64,000 nt of DNA from Euzebyella saccharophila. Its GTDB lineage: Bacteria > Bacteroidota > Bacteroidia > Flavobacteriales > Flavobacteriaceae. The stretch spans positions 1 through 64,000 of the forward strand of contig NZ_JACYFJ010000008.1 in assembly GCF_014855495.1 (NCBI RefSeq), written 5' to 3'. A program made the translations under genes and the position numbers. A model generated the notes under the pieces. That model saw only the letters and a program-made list of their open reading frames with translations, did not search any database and had not been told where the DNA came from. Shown one piece after another: positions 45,847-55,295 of the stretch (its first letter is position 1; the number at the start of each line of letters is the position of its first letter).

Positions 45847-46998
45847 ATGAAAAAATTTTCAGTACTTATTTTGCTGCTTTTAGCCAGCAAATTATCCGCA
45901 CAGGAGGCAAGTGATCGTGTAATCACAACGGCGGTACCTTTTTTAAATATAGCTGCCGATGCTAGGGCTGCAGGAATGGGCGATATGGGAGTGGCTACTT
46001 CTTCCGATGCTTTTGCCCAACAATGGAATCCCGCAAAATTTGCATTTGCCGAAAGAAAAATGGGCGTAGGGCTCGGATATACACCTTATCTAAGTAACAC
46101 AGTTTCGGGTATTGGCTTATTAAATGCAAGCTATTTTAATAAGATAAATGAACAAAGTGCATTTGCCGTTGGTTTGCGTTACTTTACATTGGGAGATATT
46201 GAATTAAGACAAACTTTTGACGATCAAGGAAGTATAGTTAAGCCAAATGAATTGGCTTTGGACGGTTCTTATTCCTTAAAATTAAGTCCTACATTTTCCA
46301 TGGCCGTAGGAGGGCGTTACATTCGATCTAACCTTAAATTTCAAGCAGATGCCAATATAGATTCAAAACCTGGTAGCACGTTTGCGGTTGATGTGGCAGG
46401 GTTTTATCGCTCACGGGAAATTGCTTACAACAGTTTTGACGGTCGTTGGAGAGGTGGATTCAACATTTCAAATTTAGGGGGTAAAATTTCATATGACGAA
46501 AATGGTCAGAAGAACTTCATCCCAGCAAATATGAGGTTAGGTCTTGGGTTTGACTTTATTCTTGATCAAGATAATGTTATTGGTCTAACTACTGAGTTTA
46601 ATAAATTGTTGGTGCCAACCCCTCAAGATTTTGATGGTGACGGGGATTTGGATGCTGCCGATAATGACGAATACCAGGATATTGGATTTCTAAACGGCGT
46701 ATTTAAATCATTCGGTGATGCTCCAGATGGCTTTAGTGAGGAGTTAAAAGAGATGACTTGGGCTTTGGGGGCGGAGTATACGTATCAAGATGCGTTTATG
46801 TTCCGTACTGGTTACTTTAATGAAAGTGATGTTAAAGGATTTAGAAAATATTTTACCTTGGGTGCCGGATTTAGATTTAAGTCTGCCCAGATTGATTTGT
46901 CCTATCTTTTCTCTACTTCCCAAATTACCAACCCTGTGGAAAATACCTTAAGGTTTTCCTTAACCTTTAATTTAGGGGAAGAATTTTATAATGATTAA
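45847..46998 (+). CDS. porV: Type IX secretion outer-membrane protein PorV
   Basis: A 383-residue FadL-like outer membrane barrel with signal peptide (cleavage after KLSA). The N-terminal FLNIAADARAAGMGDMGVATSSDAFAQQWNPAKFAFA is the PorV/LptO hallmark (given here in two overlapping halves: FLNIAADARAAGMGD and SSDAFAQQWNPAKFAF). PorV carries T9SS substrates from the translocon to the PorU sortase. A DGDGDLDAADND loop at about 258-270 looks calcium-binding and surface-exposed. The C-terminus ends in an aromatic strand. It has its own promoter and terminator; porU is not beside it. Confidence 0.93.
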   Translation: MKKFSVLILLLLASKLSAQEASDRVITTAVPFLNIAADARAAGMGDMGVATSSDAFAQQWNPAKFAFAERKMGVGLGYTPYLSNTVSGIGLLNASYFNKINEQSAFAVGLRYFTLGDIELRQTFDDQGSIVKPNELALDGSYSLKLSPTFSMAVGGRYIRSNLKFQADANIDSKPGSTFAVDVAGFYRSREIAYNSFDGRWRGGFNISNLGGKISYDENGQKNFIPANMRLGLGFDFILDQDNVIGLTTEFNKLLVPTPQDFDGDGDLDAADNDEYQDIGFLNGVFKSFGDAPDGFSEELKEMTWALGAEYTYQDAFMFRTGYFNESDVKGFRKYFTLGAGFRFKSAQIDLSYLFSTSQITNPVENTLRFSLTFNLGEEFYND

Positions 46999-47026
46999 AA
47001 AGACAATACTTTTATAAAATAATAAA

Positions 47027-47050
47027 GAAAGCCTGCAGTTTGCAGGTTTT
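47027..47050 (+). terminator. Terminator after porV
   Basis: CCTGCA-GTT-TGCAGG with flanking A and TTTT. An ATG in frame with cdd lies inside this hairpin, which argues against that upstream start for cdd. Confidence 0.6.
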
Positions 47051-47078
47051 CGTAGTTTTAAAGGATACTTTAATTATT

Positions 47079-47564
47079 ATGCGTAAACATAAGATAGCGT
47101 TTGAACTAGAGGTGTATGATTCTCGGAAAGAATTGAGTGAGGAGGATGCATCCTTGATGAAACAGGCCCTTATAGCAAGAGAAAATGCCTATGCACCTTA
47201 TTCAAATTTTTTTGTAGGGGCTGCGGTTCTTTTGGAAAATGGAGAGGTTGTATGTGGAAATAACCAAGAAAATGCCTCATACCCTTCCGGCTTGTGCGCT
47301 GAAAGAGTGGCCATATTCCATGCCGGCGCAAATTTTCCCAATGTAAAAATTAAGGCTGTTGCAATTACTGCCGCTTCAAAAAATATAAAAGTAGAAAATC
47401 CTGTAGCTCCCTGTGGTAATTGCAGGCAATCAATAAAAGAGTATGAGGTAAAACAAGATGCTCCCATTAGCCTGCTGTTAATGGGTGAAAGCGGGGCCGT
47501 CTATAAATGCAGTTCCGTAGCGGATATACTCCCCTTAGGTTTTGATAGTTCCTATTTGGGTTGA
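47079..47564 (+). CDS. cdd: Cytidine deaminase
   Basis: A 161-residue zinc enzyme that deaminates cytidine and deoxycytidine in pyrimidine salvage. The zinc site is LCAERVAIF and PCGNCRQ (cysteine type, as in tetrameric enzymes), with the catalytic glutamate in CAE. YAPYSNFFVGAA is the substrate loop. I start at MRKHKI, because the earlier in-frame ATG is inside the porV terminator. It stands between porV and pdhA, a common flavobacterial order. Confidence 0.93.
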   Translation: MRKHKIAFELEVYDSRKELSEEDASLMKQALIARENAYAPYSNFFVGAAVLLENGEVVCGNNQENASYPSGLCAERVAIFHAGANFPNVKIKAVAITAASKNIKVENPVAPCGNCRQSIKEYEVKQDAPISLLLMGESGAVYKCSSVADILPLGFDSSYLG

Positions 47565-47693
47565 ATCTGCTGATCCGCTTTTTTTGAAAGTGTTTTCTGA
47601 GTTTTTAGCCTGAACTTTTTTCCAAGTATTTGAATCATTGTAAATTCTAGGTAACCTTTTATCGCAATTTTTTTCATCTAATAATTTAATATG

Positions 47694-47701
47694 TATTTTT
47701 G
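47694..47701 (+). promoter_or_regulatory. Candidate -7 box (TATTTTTG) of pdhA-pdhC
   Basis: An exact TAnnTTTG match, 68 bases before the pdhA start, with no TTG at the expected distance upstream. Confidence 0.4.
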
Positions 47702-47769
47702 CTTTTCTTGTCCGTTCCGGGGAGCTTAGGAACTTCAAGATGTATCGGAATCCAATTTAAAAAGCATCA

Positions 47770-48765
47770 ATGAAAAAAATTACCAAGGAAGTATATCTAA
47801 AGTGGTACGAGGATATGTTGTTTTGGCGTAAGTTTGAAGACAAACTGGCGCAAGTTTACATTCAGCAAAAAGTAAGAGGGTTTTTGCATTTATATAATGG
47901 ACAAGAAGCCGTTTTGGCCGGTTCTTTGCATGCAATGGACCTCACTAAGGATCGTATGATCACTGCTTACCGTAACCACGTTCAGCCAATAGGTATGGGA
48001 GTGGACCCAAAAGCTGTCATGGCAGAGTTATATGGTAAAGTAACCGGTACATCTAAAGGTATGGGCGGTTCCATGCATATATTTTCAAAGGAACATCGTT
48101 TTCACGGTGGACACGGTATTGTAGGTGGTCAAATTCCTTTGGGAGCCGGAATGGCATTTGGAGACAAATATTTTAAAAGGGATAATGTGACCCTATGTTA
48201 TATGGGCGATGGCGCTGTAAGACAAGGTTCCTTTCACGAAGCTATGAACTTGGCAATGCTTTGGCAGTTACCTGTAGTATTTATTTGTGAAAACAACGGA
48301 TATGCCATGGGTACCTCGGTTGCTAGAACCTCTCATTCAACAGAAATTTGGAAACTGGGTCTTGGTTATGAAATGCCATGTGGCCCGGTTGATGGAATGA
48401 ATCCGGTTACAGTGGCCCAAGAAGTGAGTAAGGCTATTGACCGTGCACGTACAGGCGGCGGACCTACTTTCTTGGAAATGAAAACGTACCGTTACAGAGG
48501 TCACTCAATGTCTGATGCCCAGCACTACCGTACCAAGGAAGAAGTGCAGGAATATCAAAAGATCGATCCCATTACCCAAGTATTGGATATAATCAAAGAG
48601 AATAAATACGCAACTGACGAGGAGATCAAGAAGATTGATGGCGAAGTTAAAAAACGCGTAGCCGAGTGTGAGAAATTTGCCGAAGAGTCAGATTTTCCAC
48701 CAGTACAGCAGTTGTATGATATGGTCTACGAAGAGGAAGATACTCCATTTGTTCAACATAAATAA
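47770..48765 (+). CDS. pdhA: Pyruvate dehydrogenase E1 component, alpha subunit
   Basis: A 331-residue thiamine-diphosphate-binding subunit. The TPP motif begins GDGAVRQGSFHEAMN and ends ENNGYAMGT; the phosphorylation-loop region RYRGHSMSDAQHYR is present. It decarboxylates pyruvate with an E1 beta chain, which is not in this window and is usually encoded elsewhere in flavobacteria. The E2 gene follows after 11 bases. Confidence 0.95.
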   Translation: MKKITKEVYLKWYEDMLFWRKFEDKLAQVYIQQKVRGFLHLYNGQEAVLAGSLHAMDLTKDRMITAYRNHVQPIGMGVDPKAVMAELYGKVTGTSKGMGGSMHIFSKEHRFHGGHGIVGGQIPLGAGMAFGDKYFKRDNVTLCYMGDGAVRQGSFHEAMNLAMLWQLPVVFICENNGYAMGTSVARTSHSTEIWKLGLGYEMPCGPVDGMNPVTVAQEVSKAIDRARTGGGPTFLEMKTYRYRGHSMSDAQHYRTKEEVQEYQKIDPITQVLDIIKENKYATDEEIKKIDGEVKKRVAECEKFAEESDFPPVQQLYDMVYEEEDTPFVQHK

Positions 48766-48776
48766 TAAGTAGTTAA

Positions 48777-50411
48777 ATGGCAGAAATTATAAGCATGCCC
48801 CGATTGAGCGATACCATGGAAGAAGGTACCGTGGCCAAGTGGTTAAAAAGCGTTGGCGATAAAGTTGAAGAGGGCGATATACTGGCTGAAATTGAAACGG
48901 ACAAGGCCACTATGGAATTTGAGTCCTTTTATGAAGGAACATTGCTACATATTGGTATTGAAGAGGGAGATGGAGCTCCGGTAGATTCGCTTTTGGCCAT
49001 TATTGGCGAAGAAGGCGAGGATATTTCCGGTTTGTTGAATGGTGAAGATGGAAGTACTTCAGAGGAATCGGAAGTTGAAAGTGCTTCGGAGGAATCTTCG
49101 GCAGATGAGGACGAAACGGAAGAAGAAGGTGGTGCGGAAATCCCTGAAGGGGTCGAAATTATAAAAATGCCACGTTTAAGCGACACTATGGAAGAGGGTA
49201 CTGTGGCTTCCTGGTTGAAAAAAGTGGGCGATACTGTTGAAGAAGGGGATATCTTGGCGGAGATTGAAACCGACAAGGCCACTATGGAATTTGAATCATT
49301 TTATTCCGGTACTTTGTTGCACATAGGTATCCAGGAAGGAGAATCCTCTCCAGTGGATGCTGTTTTGGCAGTTATCGGTCCTGAAGGTACCGATGTGGAT
49401 GCCGTGCTTAACAGTAAACCTTCATCAGGCAAGAAGAAAGCTAAAGCAGATGCTCCTAAAAAAGAAGAAGCTTCAAAGCCTTCAAAAGAAGAAGCTTCCA
49501 AACCAGTTGGAGATGGTAAAAGAATTTTTGCATCGCCCTTGGCCAAGAAAATTGCTGCTGATAAGGGTATAGATTTGGCAAGCGTATCCGGTTCTGGGGA
49601 CAATGGTAGAATCATTAAAAAAGATATAGAAAATTACAAGCCTGAAGCTAAGGCCGAGCCAAAAGCAGCTAGCGATTCTGGGGCAGCCCCCAGTAAATCT
49701 GTTACTCCTATAAATCTACCGGTAGGTGAGGAGAGCGTAGAGGAGGTGAAGAATTCTCAAATGCGTAAGGTTATTGCAAAGCGCCTTTCAGAATCCAAAT
49801 TCAGTGCTCCCCATTATTACCTTACTATAGAAGTAAGCATGGACAATGCCATGGCTTCCAGAAAGCAAATAAATGAGTTGCCAGAAACCAAGGTGTCCTT
49901 TAATGATATGGTAGTAAAGGCTTGTGCCATGGCACTTAAAAAACATCCTCAGGTAAATACGACTTGGAACGGTGATACTACTAAATATAACCACCATGTT
50001 CATGTTGGTGTAGCGGTTGCTGTCGAAGATGGATTGGTGGTGCCGGTATTGAAGTTTACCGATCAAATGTCTCTTTCCCAAATTGGTGCTTCGGTAAAAG
50101 ATTTGGCGGGTAGGGCAAGAACTAAAAAGCTTACCCCTGCAGAAATGGAAGGCAGTACTTTTACAGTGTCTAATTTAGGTATGTTCGGTATTTCAGAATT
50201 TACTTCTATTATCAATCAACCTAATTCTGCCATACTTTCGGTGGGCGCTATCGTACAAAAACCAGTTGTGAAAGACGGGCAAATTGTAGTAGGTAATACT
50301 ATGAAAGTAACTTTGGCATGTGACCATAGAACGGTTGATGGTGCCACTGGAGCTCAATTTTTGGCAACCTTACGTTCGTATCTAGAGAATCCGGTAACCA
50401 TGCTGGCTTAG
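48777..50411 (+). CDS. pdhC: Pyruvate dehydrogenase E2 component, two lipoyl domains
   Basis: A 544-residue dihydrolipoamide acetyltransferase. Two lipoyl domains carry the modified lysines K43 and K167, each in IETDKATMEFES. Acidic and Lys/Ala/Pro linkers separate them from the E1/E3-binding domain (FASPLAKKIAADKGIDL) and the catalytic domain (SAPHYYLTIEV, then HRTVDG with H517). The two lipoyl domains are nearly identical, including a 23-base stretch with no change, so the duplication is recent or kept alike by gene conversion. A strong terminator ends the operon. Confidence 0.95.
   Translation: MAEIISMPRLSDTMEEGTVAKWLKSVGDKVEEGDILAEIETDKATMEFESFYEGTLLHIGIEEGDGAPVDSLLAIIGEEGEDISGLLNGEDGSTSEESEVESASEESSADEDETEEEGGAEIPEGVEIIKMPRLSDTMEEGTVASWLKKVGDTVEEGDILAEIETDKATMEFESFYSGTLLHIGIQEGESSPVDAVLAVIGPEGTDVDAVLNSKPSSGKKKAKADAPKKEEASKPSKEEASKPVGDGKRIFASPLAKKIAADKGIDLASVSGSGDNGRIIKKDIENYKPEAKAEPKAASDSGAAPSKSVTPINLPVGEESVEEVKNSQMRKVIAKRLSESKFSAPHYYLTIEVSMDNAMASRKQINELPETKVSFNDMVVKACAMALKKHPQVNTTWNGDTTKYNHHVHVGVAVAVEDGLVVPVLKFTDQMSLSQIGASVKDLAGRARTKKLTPAEMEGSTFTVSNLGMFGISEFTSIINQPNSAILSVGAIVQKPVVKDGQIVVGNTMKVTLACDHRTVDGATGAQFLATLRSYLENPVTMLA
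48783..49396 (+). repeat. Internal tandem duplication: two lipoyl-domain coding units
   Basis: The two units of about 230 bases are offset by 372 bases. The block at 48900-48922 is repeated without change at 49272-49294, around the lipoyl lysine codon. Between the units lies an acidic Ser/Glu-rich linker. Confidence 0.8.
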
Positions 50412-50436
50412 ACGAATTATAAATTTTTTAAAATTG

Positions 50437-50467
50437 GGCATCTCGTTTTTTTCGAGATGCCTTTTTT
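50437..50467 (+). terminator. Intrinsic terminator of pdhA-pdhC
   Basis: GGCATCTCG and CGAGATGCC make a perfect 9-bp stem around seven T, followed by six T. Confidence 0.93.
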
Positions 50468-50496
50468 AATTTCTAAATTGTAGCAAAATCTTTTAT

Positions 50497-51543
50497 ATGA
50501 AAAATGGAATTCTTTTGATGGCGTGTCTTTTGGCCATAGCATGTGGTTCAACCAAAGTGGAAGAATCCGTCACTTTGCAAAGCGGGGATGCCGTAAAATT
50601 TGATCGTGCCCTCATGGATGTTCCTAAAAAGGCCAGTGATTTGGAGGGAATTGCCCAAGCTTCAATTTCTCAAGTAAATTTTACAAGTGAAACGGAGGTT
50701 TCTACCATTATGAATTTTTTGGCTTCAGATGAGCTTGAAGGGAGAGACTCTGGCACCGCAGGAATTACCAAAGCGGCAGAATACATTGAGACCAATTTTA
50801 AAAATAATGGGGTAAAGCCCTTTTTTACCAGCTACAGAGATACGCTATCCAATTTTGAAAAGCCGGCATTTAATGTTGTTGGTTGGGTAGAGGGAAACGA
50901 CCAGCAGCTGAAAAACGAGTATATAATTATTGGGGCACATTATGATCATATAGGTTTGATTGAACCAGAAAACGGTGATAAAATAGCCAATGGGGCCAAT
51001 GATAATGCTTCAGGTACTACCACGGTAATGGAATTGGCCCGTTACTTTGGAAAGAATAGAACCAATAAAAGGAGTTTGCTGTTTGTCCTATTTAGTGCGG
51101 AAGAAAGAGGATTACTTGGGTCTAAACACTTAGCTCAAAAATTAAAGGATAGCTCTTTAAACCTGTATGTGCTACTCAATTATGAAATGGTGGGTGTTCC
51201 CTTGGTTGGTAAAGAATATCTCACCTATCTAACCGGTTACGAACAATCTAACCTAGCGGATGTAGTCAATAGTTATTCCGCTGGCACTTATACCGGATTT
51301 TTACCAAAGGCCAAGGAATTCGGGCTTTTTAAAAGGTCTGATAATTATCCTTTTCATGAAGTATTTGGAGTGCCTTCCCAAACATTTTGCACTTTTGATT
51401 TTACTAATTATAATTATTACCACAAAGTAGGTGATGAAGTATCCGAAATGGATTTTAATCATATGGCTAAATTGATTAACCAGAGCATTCCCGTTGTTGA
51501 AGGAGTTGCCAATTCTGCACAGAAAGAAATAAAGTACAACTAA
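50497..51543 (+). CDS. M28-family metallopeptidase lipoprotein
   Basis: A 348-residue lipoprotein (lipobox LAIAC, C16) with a zinc aminopeptidase domain. Metal and catalytic motifs are IIGAHYDHIG, GANDNASGTT and FSAEERGLLGS; the C-terminal NYYHKVGDE has the last histidine ligand. It would trim peptides in the periplasm or at the surface. Its TAA shares a base with the ATG of the SDR gene, so they are co-transcribed. Confidence 0.9.
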   Translation: MKNGILLMACLLAIACGSTKVEESVTLQSGDAVKFDRALMDVPKKASDLEGIAQASISQVNFTSETEVSTIMNFLASDELEGRDSGTAGITKAAEYIETNFKNNGVKPFFTSYRDTLSNFEKPAFNVVGWVEGNDQQLKNEYIIIGAHYDHIGLIEPENGDKIANGANDNASGTTTVMELARYFGKNRTNKRSLLFVLFSAEERGLLGSKHLAQKLKDSSLNLYVLLNYEMVGVPLVGKEYLTYLTGYEQSNLADVVNSYSAGTYTGFLPKAKEFGLFKRSDNYPFHEVFGVPSQTFCTFDFTNYNYYHKVGDEVSEMDFNHMAKLINQSIPVVEGVANSAQKEIKYN

Positions 51544-52223
51544 TGGCAAATGTTATTATAACTGGAACGAGTAGGGGAATAGGATTTGAGTTGGTAAAGC
51601 TATTTGCTGCAGAAGGACATCAGGTATTGGCTTTATCAAGAAACCACCAGCCTGTAGCTGATTTAAAACTTGATAATGTCACCTCTTTTTCATTCGATTT
51701 GGCAAAAACCTCAGATTTAGCAAAGCTTACGGCTTTCGTTAGTGATGAATGGGAGCAGGTAGATATTCTTATTAATAATGCCGGCAGTTTGCTTAATAAA
51801 CCTTTCTTAAAAACCTCTGCCGAAGAATTTGAACTAGTGTATAGGGTAAATGTCTTTGGGGTTGCCTCAGTGACTCAGGCAGTTCTTCCAAAAATGCTAA
51901 AAAATGGACATGTGGTGACCGTTAGTTCCATGGGCGGAGTACAAGGTAGTATGAAATTTCCCGGACTTTCAGCATATAGTTCTAGCAAAGGTGCCGTTAT
52001 TACCCTAACTGAGTTATGGGCAGAGGAGTTTAAGGATTCCGGTCCTTCATTCAATGTATTGGCATTAGGCGCTGTACAGACAGAAATGTTGGAAGAGGCT
52101 TTTCCGGGCTACAAAGCTCCGGTTACCGCCCTACAAATGGCTTCATACATCAAATCTTTTGCACTTACCGGAAATGAGCTATATAACGGCAAGATGCTTC
52201 AAGTGAGTAATAGTACACCTTAA
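51543..52223 (+). CDS. Short-chain dehydrogenase/reductase
   Basis: A 226-residue classical SDR: GTSRGIG (8-14), NNAG (78-81), serine near 128 and Y145/K149 in YSSSK. It lacks the C-terminal substrate loop of longer SDRs. The substrate is unknown. It is coupled to the peptidase gene upstream and shares a TTAA stop tetramer with the convergent ammonia-lyase gene. Confidence 0.85.
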   Translation: MANVIITGTSRGIGFELVKLFAAEGHQVLALSRNHQPVADLKLDNVTSFSFDLAKTSDLAKLTAFVSDEWEQVDILINNAGSLLNKPFLKTSAEEFELVYRVNVFGVASVTQAVLPKMLKNGHVVTVSSMGGVQGSMKFPGLSAYSSSKGAVITLTELWAEEFKDSGPSFNVLALGAVQTEMLEEAFPGYKAPVTALQMASYIKSFALTGNELYNGKMLQVSNSTP

Positions 52224-54538
52224 ATTACGGTAAATAAACGGTCCAAAATTGCCATGGTTTGCTCCGTGGCTCTATCTGGGGTAAGCGAGGTGTCCGAAAT
52301 TCCGGAAACTACTTTAGTGATATTATGGTCGATTGTGCCGGGTTTTGACCAAGAGCTTCTAGGTGCTGCGGTTAGGTAGGCAGAAAAGTTGTGGTGGCCA
52401 GATCCTGGCCTTTCTCCAATTATATGTACTATGGCCTTGTTAAGAGAAGAGTTTTGGTCTTCTCCATACAATATTTCGCCACATGCATAACCCGCGCGTA
52501 CGCGACCATGTTTAATGACAATATTCTCTCTGTTTACCGAATAGCCCTTGTTTGAAAGCTGTTTTTTTAGTTTGGATAGGTAGGGCAATAAATGATCTTC
52601 ATCCATTAGTGCCAAAGGATTGAGTCCGTCTGAAATTATAAATTGAATATCTGGAACATTATTTTTCCATTTTGCTTTTAGATCTGTCAAAACAGATATG
52701 GCATCAGGAGTGAGTTTCTCTCCTGATTCTGGGTGGTACACATAGTCTTTCCTGTCCTTAGAGCTAGTGATAATGGGCATAGCTGCTGGAATCGATTTTA
52801 CAAAAGTGTCTGTCATATTGGTCCATAAACTTTTCTTGGCATCCTCATAAAGCCACCTAACTTGCTTTTCTAATTCTGGTTCTAGGTTCCAAATATGCTT
52901 TCCGTAACCTTCCGAAATCGGAACACCACGTTCCCTAATTCTTTCAATACAATTTTTCCCTTCCTTTTTTATTTCGTTATAATCTCTTTGGTCTCCTTTT
53001 GCTTGGCAATATTTATAATAAACCCATGTAGGGTTTCCAAAATTATCTGTTGGTTGACCGTTGTGATCAATAATTTCTATGTCTTTGAAAAATTGCCATA
53101 TGGCGTCATTAATCTTATAACCAAATTTTTCCCTTACCCTAACATGGTCACTAAAAGAGGTGGTCAAATAGCTGAGCATGGGGTCGTTTTTGGTAGGTAG
53201 GGCCATTAAATAGGCAGGGTTTGCCGGCATTATTTGGTCTATACACCAATCTAGGTCCTCTAAACTTACATCCATGTGCAAGGTGGAGCACACATCTAGA
53301 CCAATGGTAAGACCATGTAGTTTTCCCATGACGATATCTTCCAAACAGCATCTCACCAGTTGTTCCTTGCTTTTAAAAACCTCTGGACCAATAAATCCTG
53401 CAACGTCGTTTACGTGCACCCAAGGTTTTTGAGTGTCCTTGTTCTGTTGCTTGAATTGTAAATCAAGGGCGCGCAAAAAACCATATTTTCTTGATTCATG
53501 TAACACTATGTCAAAACCGGCCCCATGACCATTGGTAAAATCAGCGCCTTGGCCAGTTTCGGCATATAGCCCATACAGGCCTGTCCGATTTTTTACGTGA
53601 TTTTGCATTTTTTCAATGCTGAGGTCAAAGGTGTGGTTGGCATTAACCGTGCCTGCTAAACTTTGAAACCAAATTCCGGTCGTTCCAGGTTGAATTTTTT
53701 CAACTTCTGCCTGAACATCAATATGGGAAAGAACACAATTGGACATGGTTTTTTCTAAACCAAATACCGTTAAAACCTCAAATAAGGTTTTTTCGATATT
53801 GGCTACCGAGTCCACCTCACTACTAACGGGATTGGTTCCTAAAACCAAATCGCCCACGGCATAGGACCATGCATTAAATACCTGCCAAATTATATCTTCG
53901 GGGTTATCCGTTGGTGAGTTGGGTTGTACCCTGGCACTCAAATATCCTTTACTTCCAATTTTACTGTTCTCTAGCGGATTAAATACTTTTTGTCCAACAT
54001 CAATAAGTTCGTCATTGGTCATGAGTTTTACCAAGCAACCTATACAATCACTCGTAAGTGCGGGCATGATTGCCTTAATTTCCGCTTCATCCTTACTTAA
54101 AATAAACGCTTTAAGTTCGGATAGCGTCCAATTACCTATAGATGTTGATTCTTTGGTGGTTGCTTTGATTAAGTGGTATAAATCATCCGTGTAAACACTA
54201 TGATGGTCCAATTCTGAAATGGAAGTGTTACTCAGCAGTTGTCTGGCTCGTTCTCTAGATAGTATATCCTTAGCCGCAACTCCCAAACTGGCGTCTCCTT
54301 CCTTGAATTCATTGGCAGCTCCAATTATTTGTTGGTATGCAGTAAGATCAAAGCTTCCGTGTTTTCTCTTTATGTATTCAAAAATGGTTTCCTTGGGTTG
54401 GATAGTATCAATAGTAACACCGTAGGTATGTAGCGGTGAAAAGTTCTTTGAAGGAACTTGCGTTTGTGGCCAAAGGAAGGTTCCTGCGCCTAATAGTCCC
54501 ATCTTGTTTAAAAAATCTTTACGGCTTATATGATCCAT
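52220..54538 (-). CDS. eutBC: Single-chain ethanolamine ammonia-lyase (EutB-EutC fusion) with Tat-like leader
   Basis: A 772-residue fusion of both subunits of the adenosylcobalamin-dependent enzyme that turns ethanolamine into acetaldehyde and ammonia. The EutB part (about 45-510) keeps the residues known from Escherichia coli EutB: R203 and Q205 in SARVQP, N236 in GTNPV, E327 in ETGQGAD and D415 in GLDVCSTLHMD. The EutC part (about 530-770) has IISDGLNPLAL, HGRVRAGYACGE and GERPGSG for cobalamin binding. Normally these are two proteins. The N-terminus SRKDFLNKMGLLGAGTFLW resembles a Tat signal with RK instead of RR, so the enzyme may be exported. No other eut or microcompartment gene is nearby. 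Confidence 0.9.
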   Translation of the reverse strand: MDHISRKDFLNKMGLLGAGTFLWPQTQVPSKNFSPLHTYGVTIDTIQPKETIFEYIKRKHGSFDLTAYQQIIGAANEFKEGDASLGVAAKDILSRERARQLLSNTSISELDHHSVYTDDLYHLIKATTKESTSIGNWTLSELKAFILSKDEAEIKAIMPALTSDCIGCLVKLMTNDELIDVGQKVFNPLENSKIGSKGYLSARVQPNSPTDNPEDIIWQVFNAWSYAVGDLVLGTNPVSSEVDSVANIEKTLFEVLTVFGLEKTMSNCVLSHIDVQAEVEKIQPGTTGIWFQSLAGTVNANHTFDLSIEKMQNHVKNRTGLYGLYAETGQGADFTNGHGAGFDIVLHESRKYGFLRALDLQFKQQNKDTQKPWVHVNDVAGFIGPEVFKSKEQLVRCCLEDIVMGKLHGLTIGLDVCSTLHMDVSLEDLDWCIDQIMPANPAYLMALPTKNDPMLSYLTTSFSDHVRVREKFGYKINDAIWQFFKDIEIIDHNGQPTDNFGNPTWVYYKYCQAKGDQRDYNEIKKEGKNCIERIRERGVPISEGYGKHIWNLEPELEKQVRWLYEDAKKSLWTNMTDTFVKSIPAAMPIITSSKDRKDYVYHPESGEKLTPDAISVLTDLKAKWKNNVPDIQFIISDGLNPLALMDEDHLLPYLSKLKKQLSNKGYSVNRENIVIKHGRVRAGYACGEILYGEDQNSSLNKAIVHIIGERPGSGHHNFSAYLTAAPRSSWSKPGTIDHNITKVVSGISDTSLTPDRATEQTMAILDRLFTVI

Positions 54539-54653
54539 AGGAATATAGATTAATGGGTTATGATAAGCTGAGTCTCCACAAGTTAAAGATTTTTATTGAA
54601 GCCTTGCATTGATATAACCATTATTTAAAGTTCTTCTGTTATTTTTGTGAGCA

Positions 54654-55256
54654 GTGCATCACATTTTAAATAAATATTTGCCCGAAAGGGCCGTGCCTTC
54701 CTGTTTTGAGCTGATTCAGAAAACCGGAGTGCACCTAAAGATTGTCAACGAACGGGTTACCAGACACGGTGATTACCGAAGAATGTCTAATGGAAAGCAT
54801 CAGATTACCGTCAATGCTACCTTAAACAAATACCGGTTTTTGATTACCCTTGTTCATGAGATTGCTCACCTAGTGGCATTTGAGAAATATGGGAGAGGAA
54901 TAAAGCCCCATGGTATGGAATGGAAACGTACTTTTCAATATTTAATGCTTCCTTTCATACGGCCAGAAGTATTTCCTACACAACTTTTGCCCTTGTTGGC
55001 CAATCATTTTAAAAATCCAAAGGCAAGTAGTAGTACAGATGCAAAACTGTCTATTGCGTTGAAACAGTTTGATACACAACAATCAGATAAATCCTACGTT
55101 TTTGAATTACCTACCGGAAGTATTTTTAGACTATACAACGGTAAATTATATAAAAAAGGGAATAGAAGGGTAAAGAGATACGAATGTGTGGAGATTTCTA
55201 CAGGAAGAATGTATCTTTTTCAGCCCAATGCTGAAGTAGAGTTGGTGGATTCTTAA
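54654..55256 (+). CDS. SprT-like zinc metalloprotease
   Basis: A 200-residue protein with the SprT zinc site HEIAH (68-72) and a third ligand H86 in KPHGMEW. The start is GTG, the first possible start after an in-frame stop, giving MHHILNKYLP. The C-terminal 80 residues form a small beta-rich domain without the cysteine zinc ribbon of Spartan/SprT proteins. Family members cut DNA-bound proteins; the role in flavobacteria is not known. It is divergent from the ammonia-lyase gene. Confidence 0.87.
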   Translation: MHHILNKYLPERAVPSCFELIQKTGVHLKIVNERVTRHGDYRRMSNGKHQITVNATLNKYRFLITLVHEIAHLVAFEKYGRGIKPHGMEWKRTFQYLMLPFIRPEVFPTQLLPLLANHFKNPKASSSTDAKLSIALKQFDTQQSDKSYVFELPTGSIFRLYNGKLYKKGNRRVKRYECVEISTGRMYLFQPNAEVELVDS

Positions 55257-55295
55257 ATGAATCCCATTAAATAATTTCTAAATGTAACATAAAGT

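Noticed and set aside
47040-47078. Longer N-terminus of cytidine deaminase
   Set aside because: The upstream ATG is inside the porV terminator hairpin and the added residues do not belong to the family.
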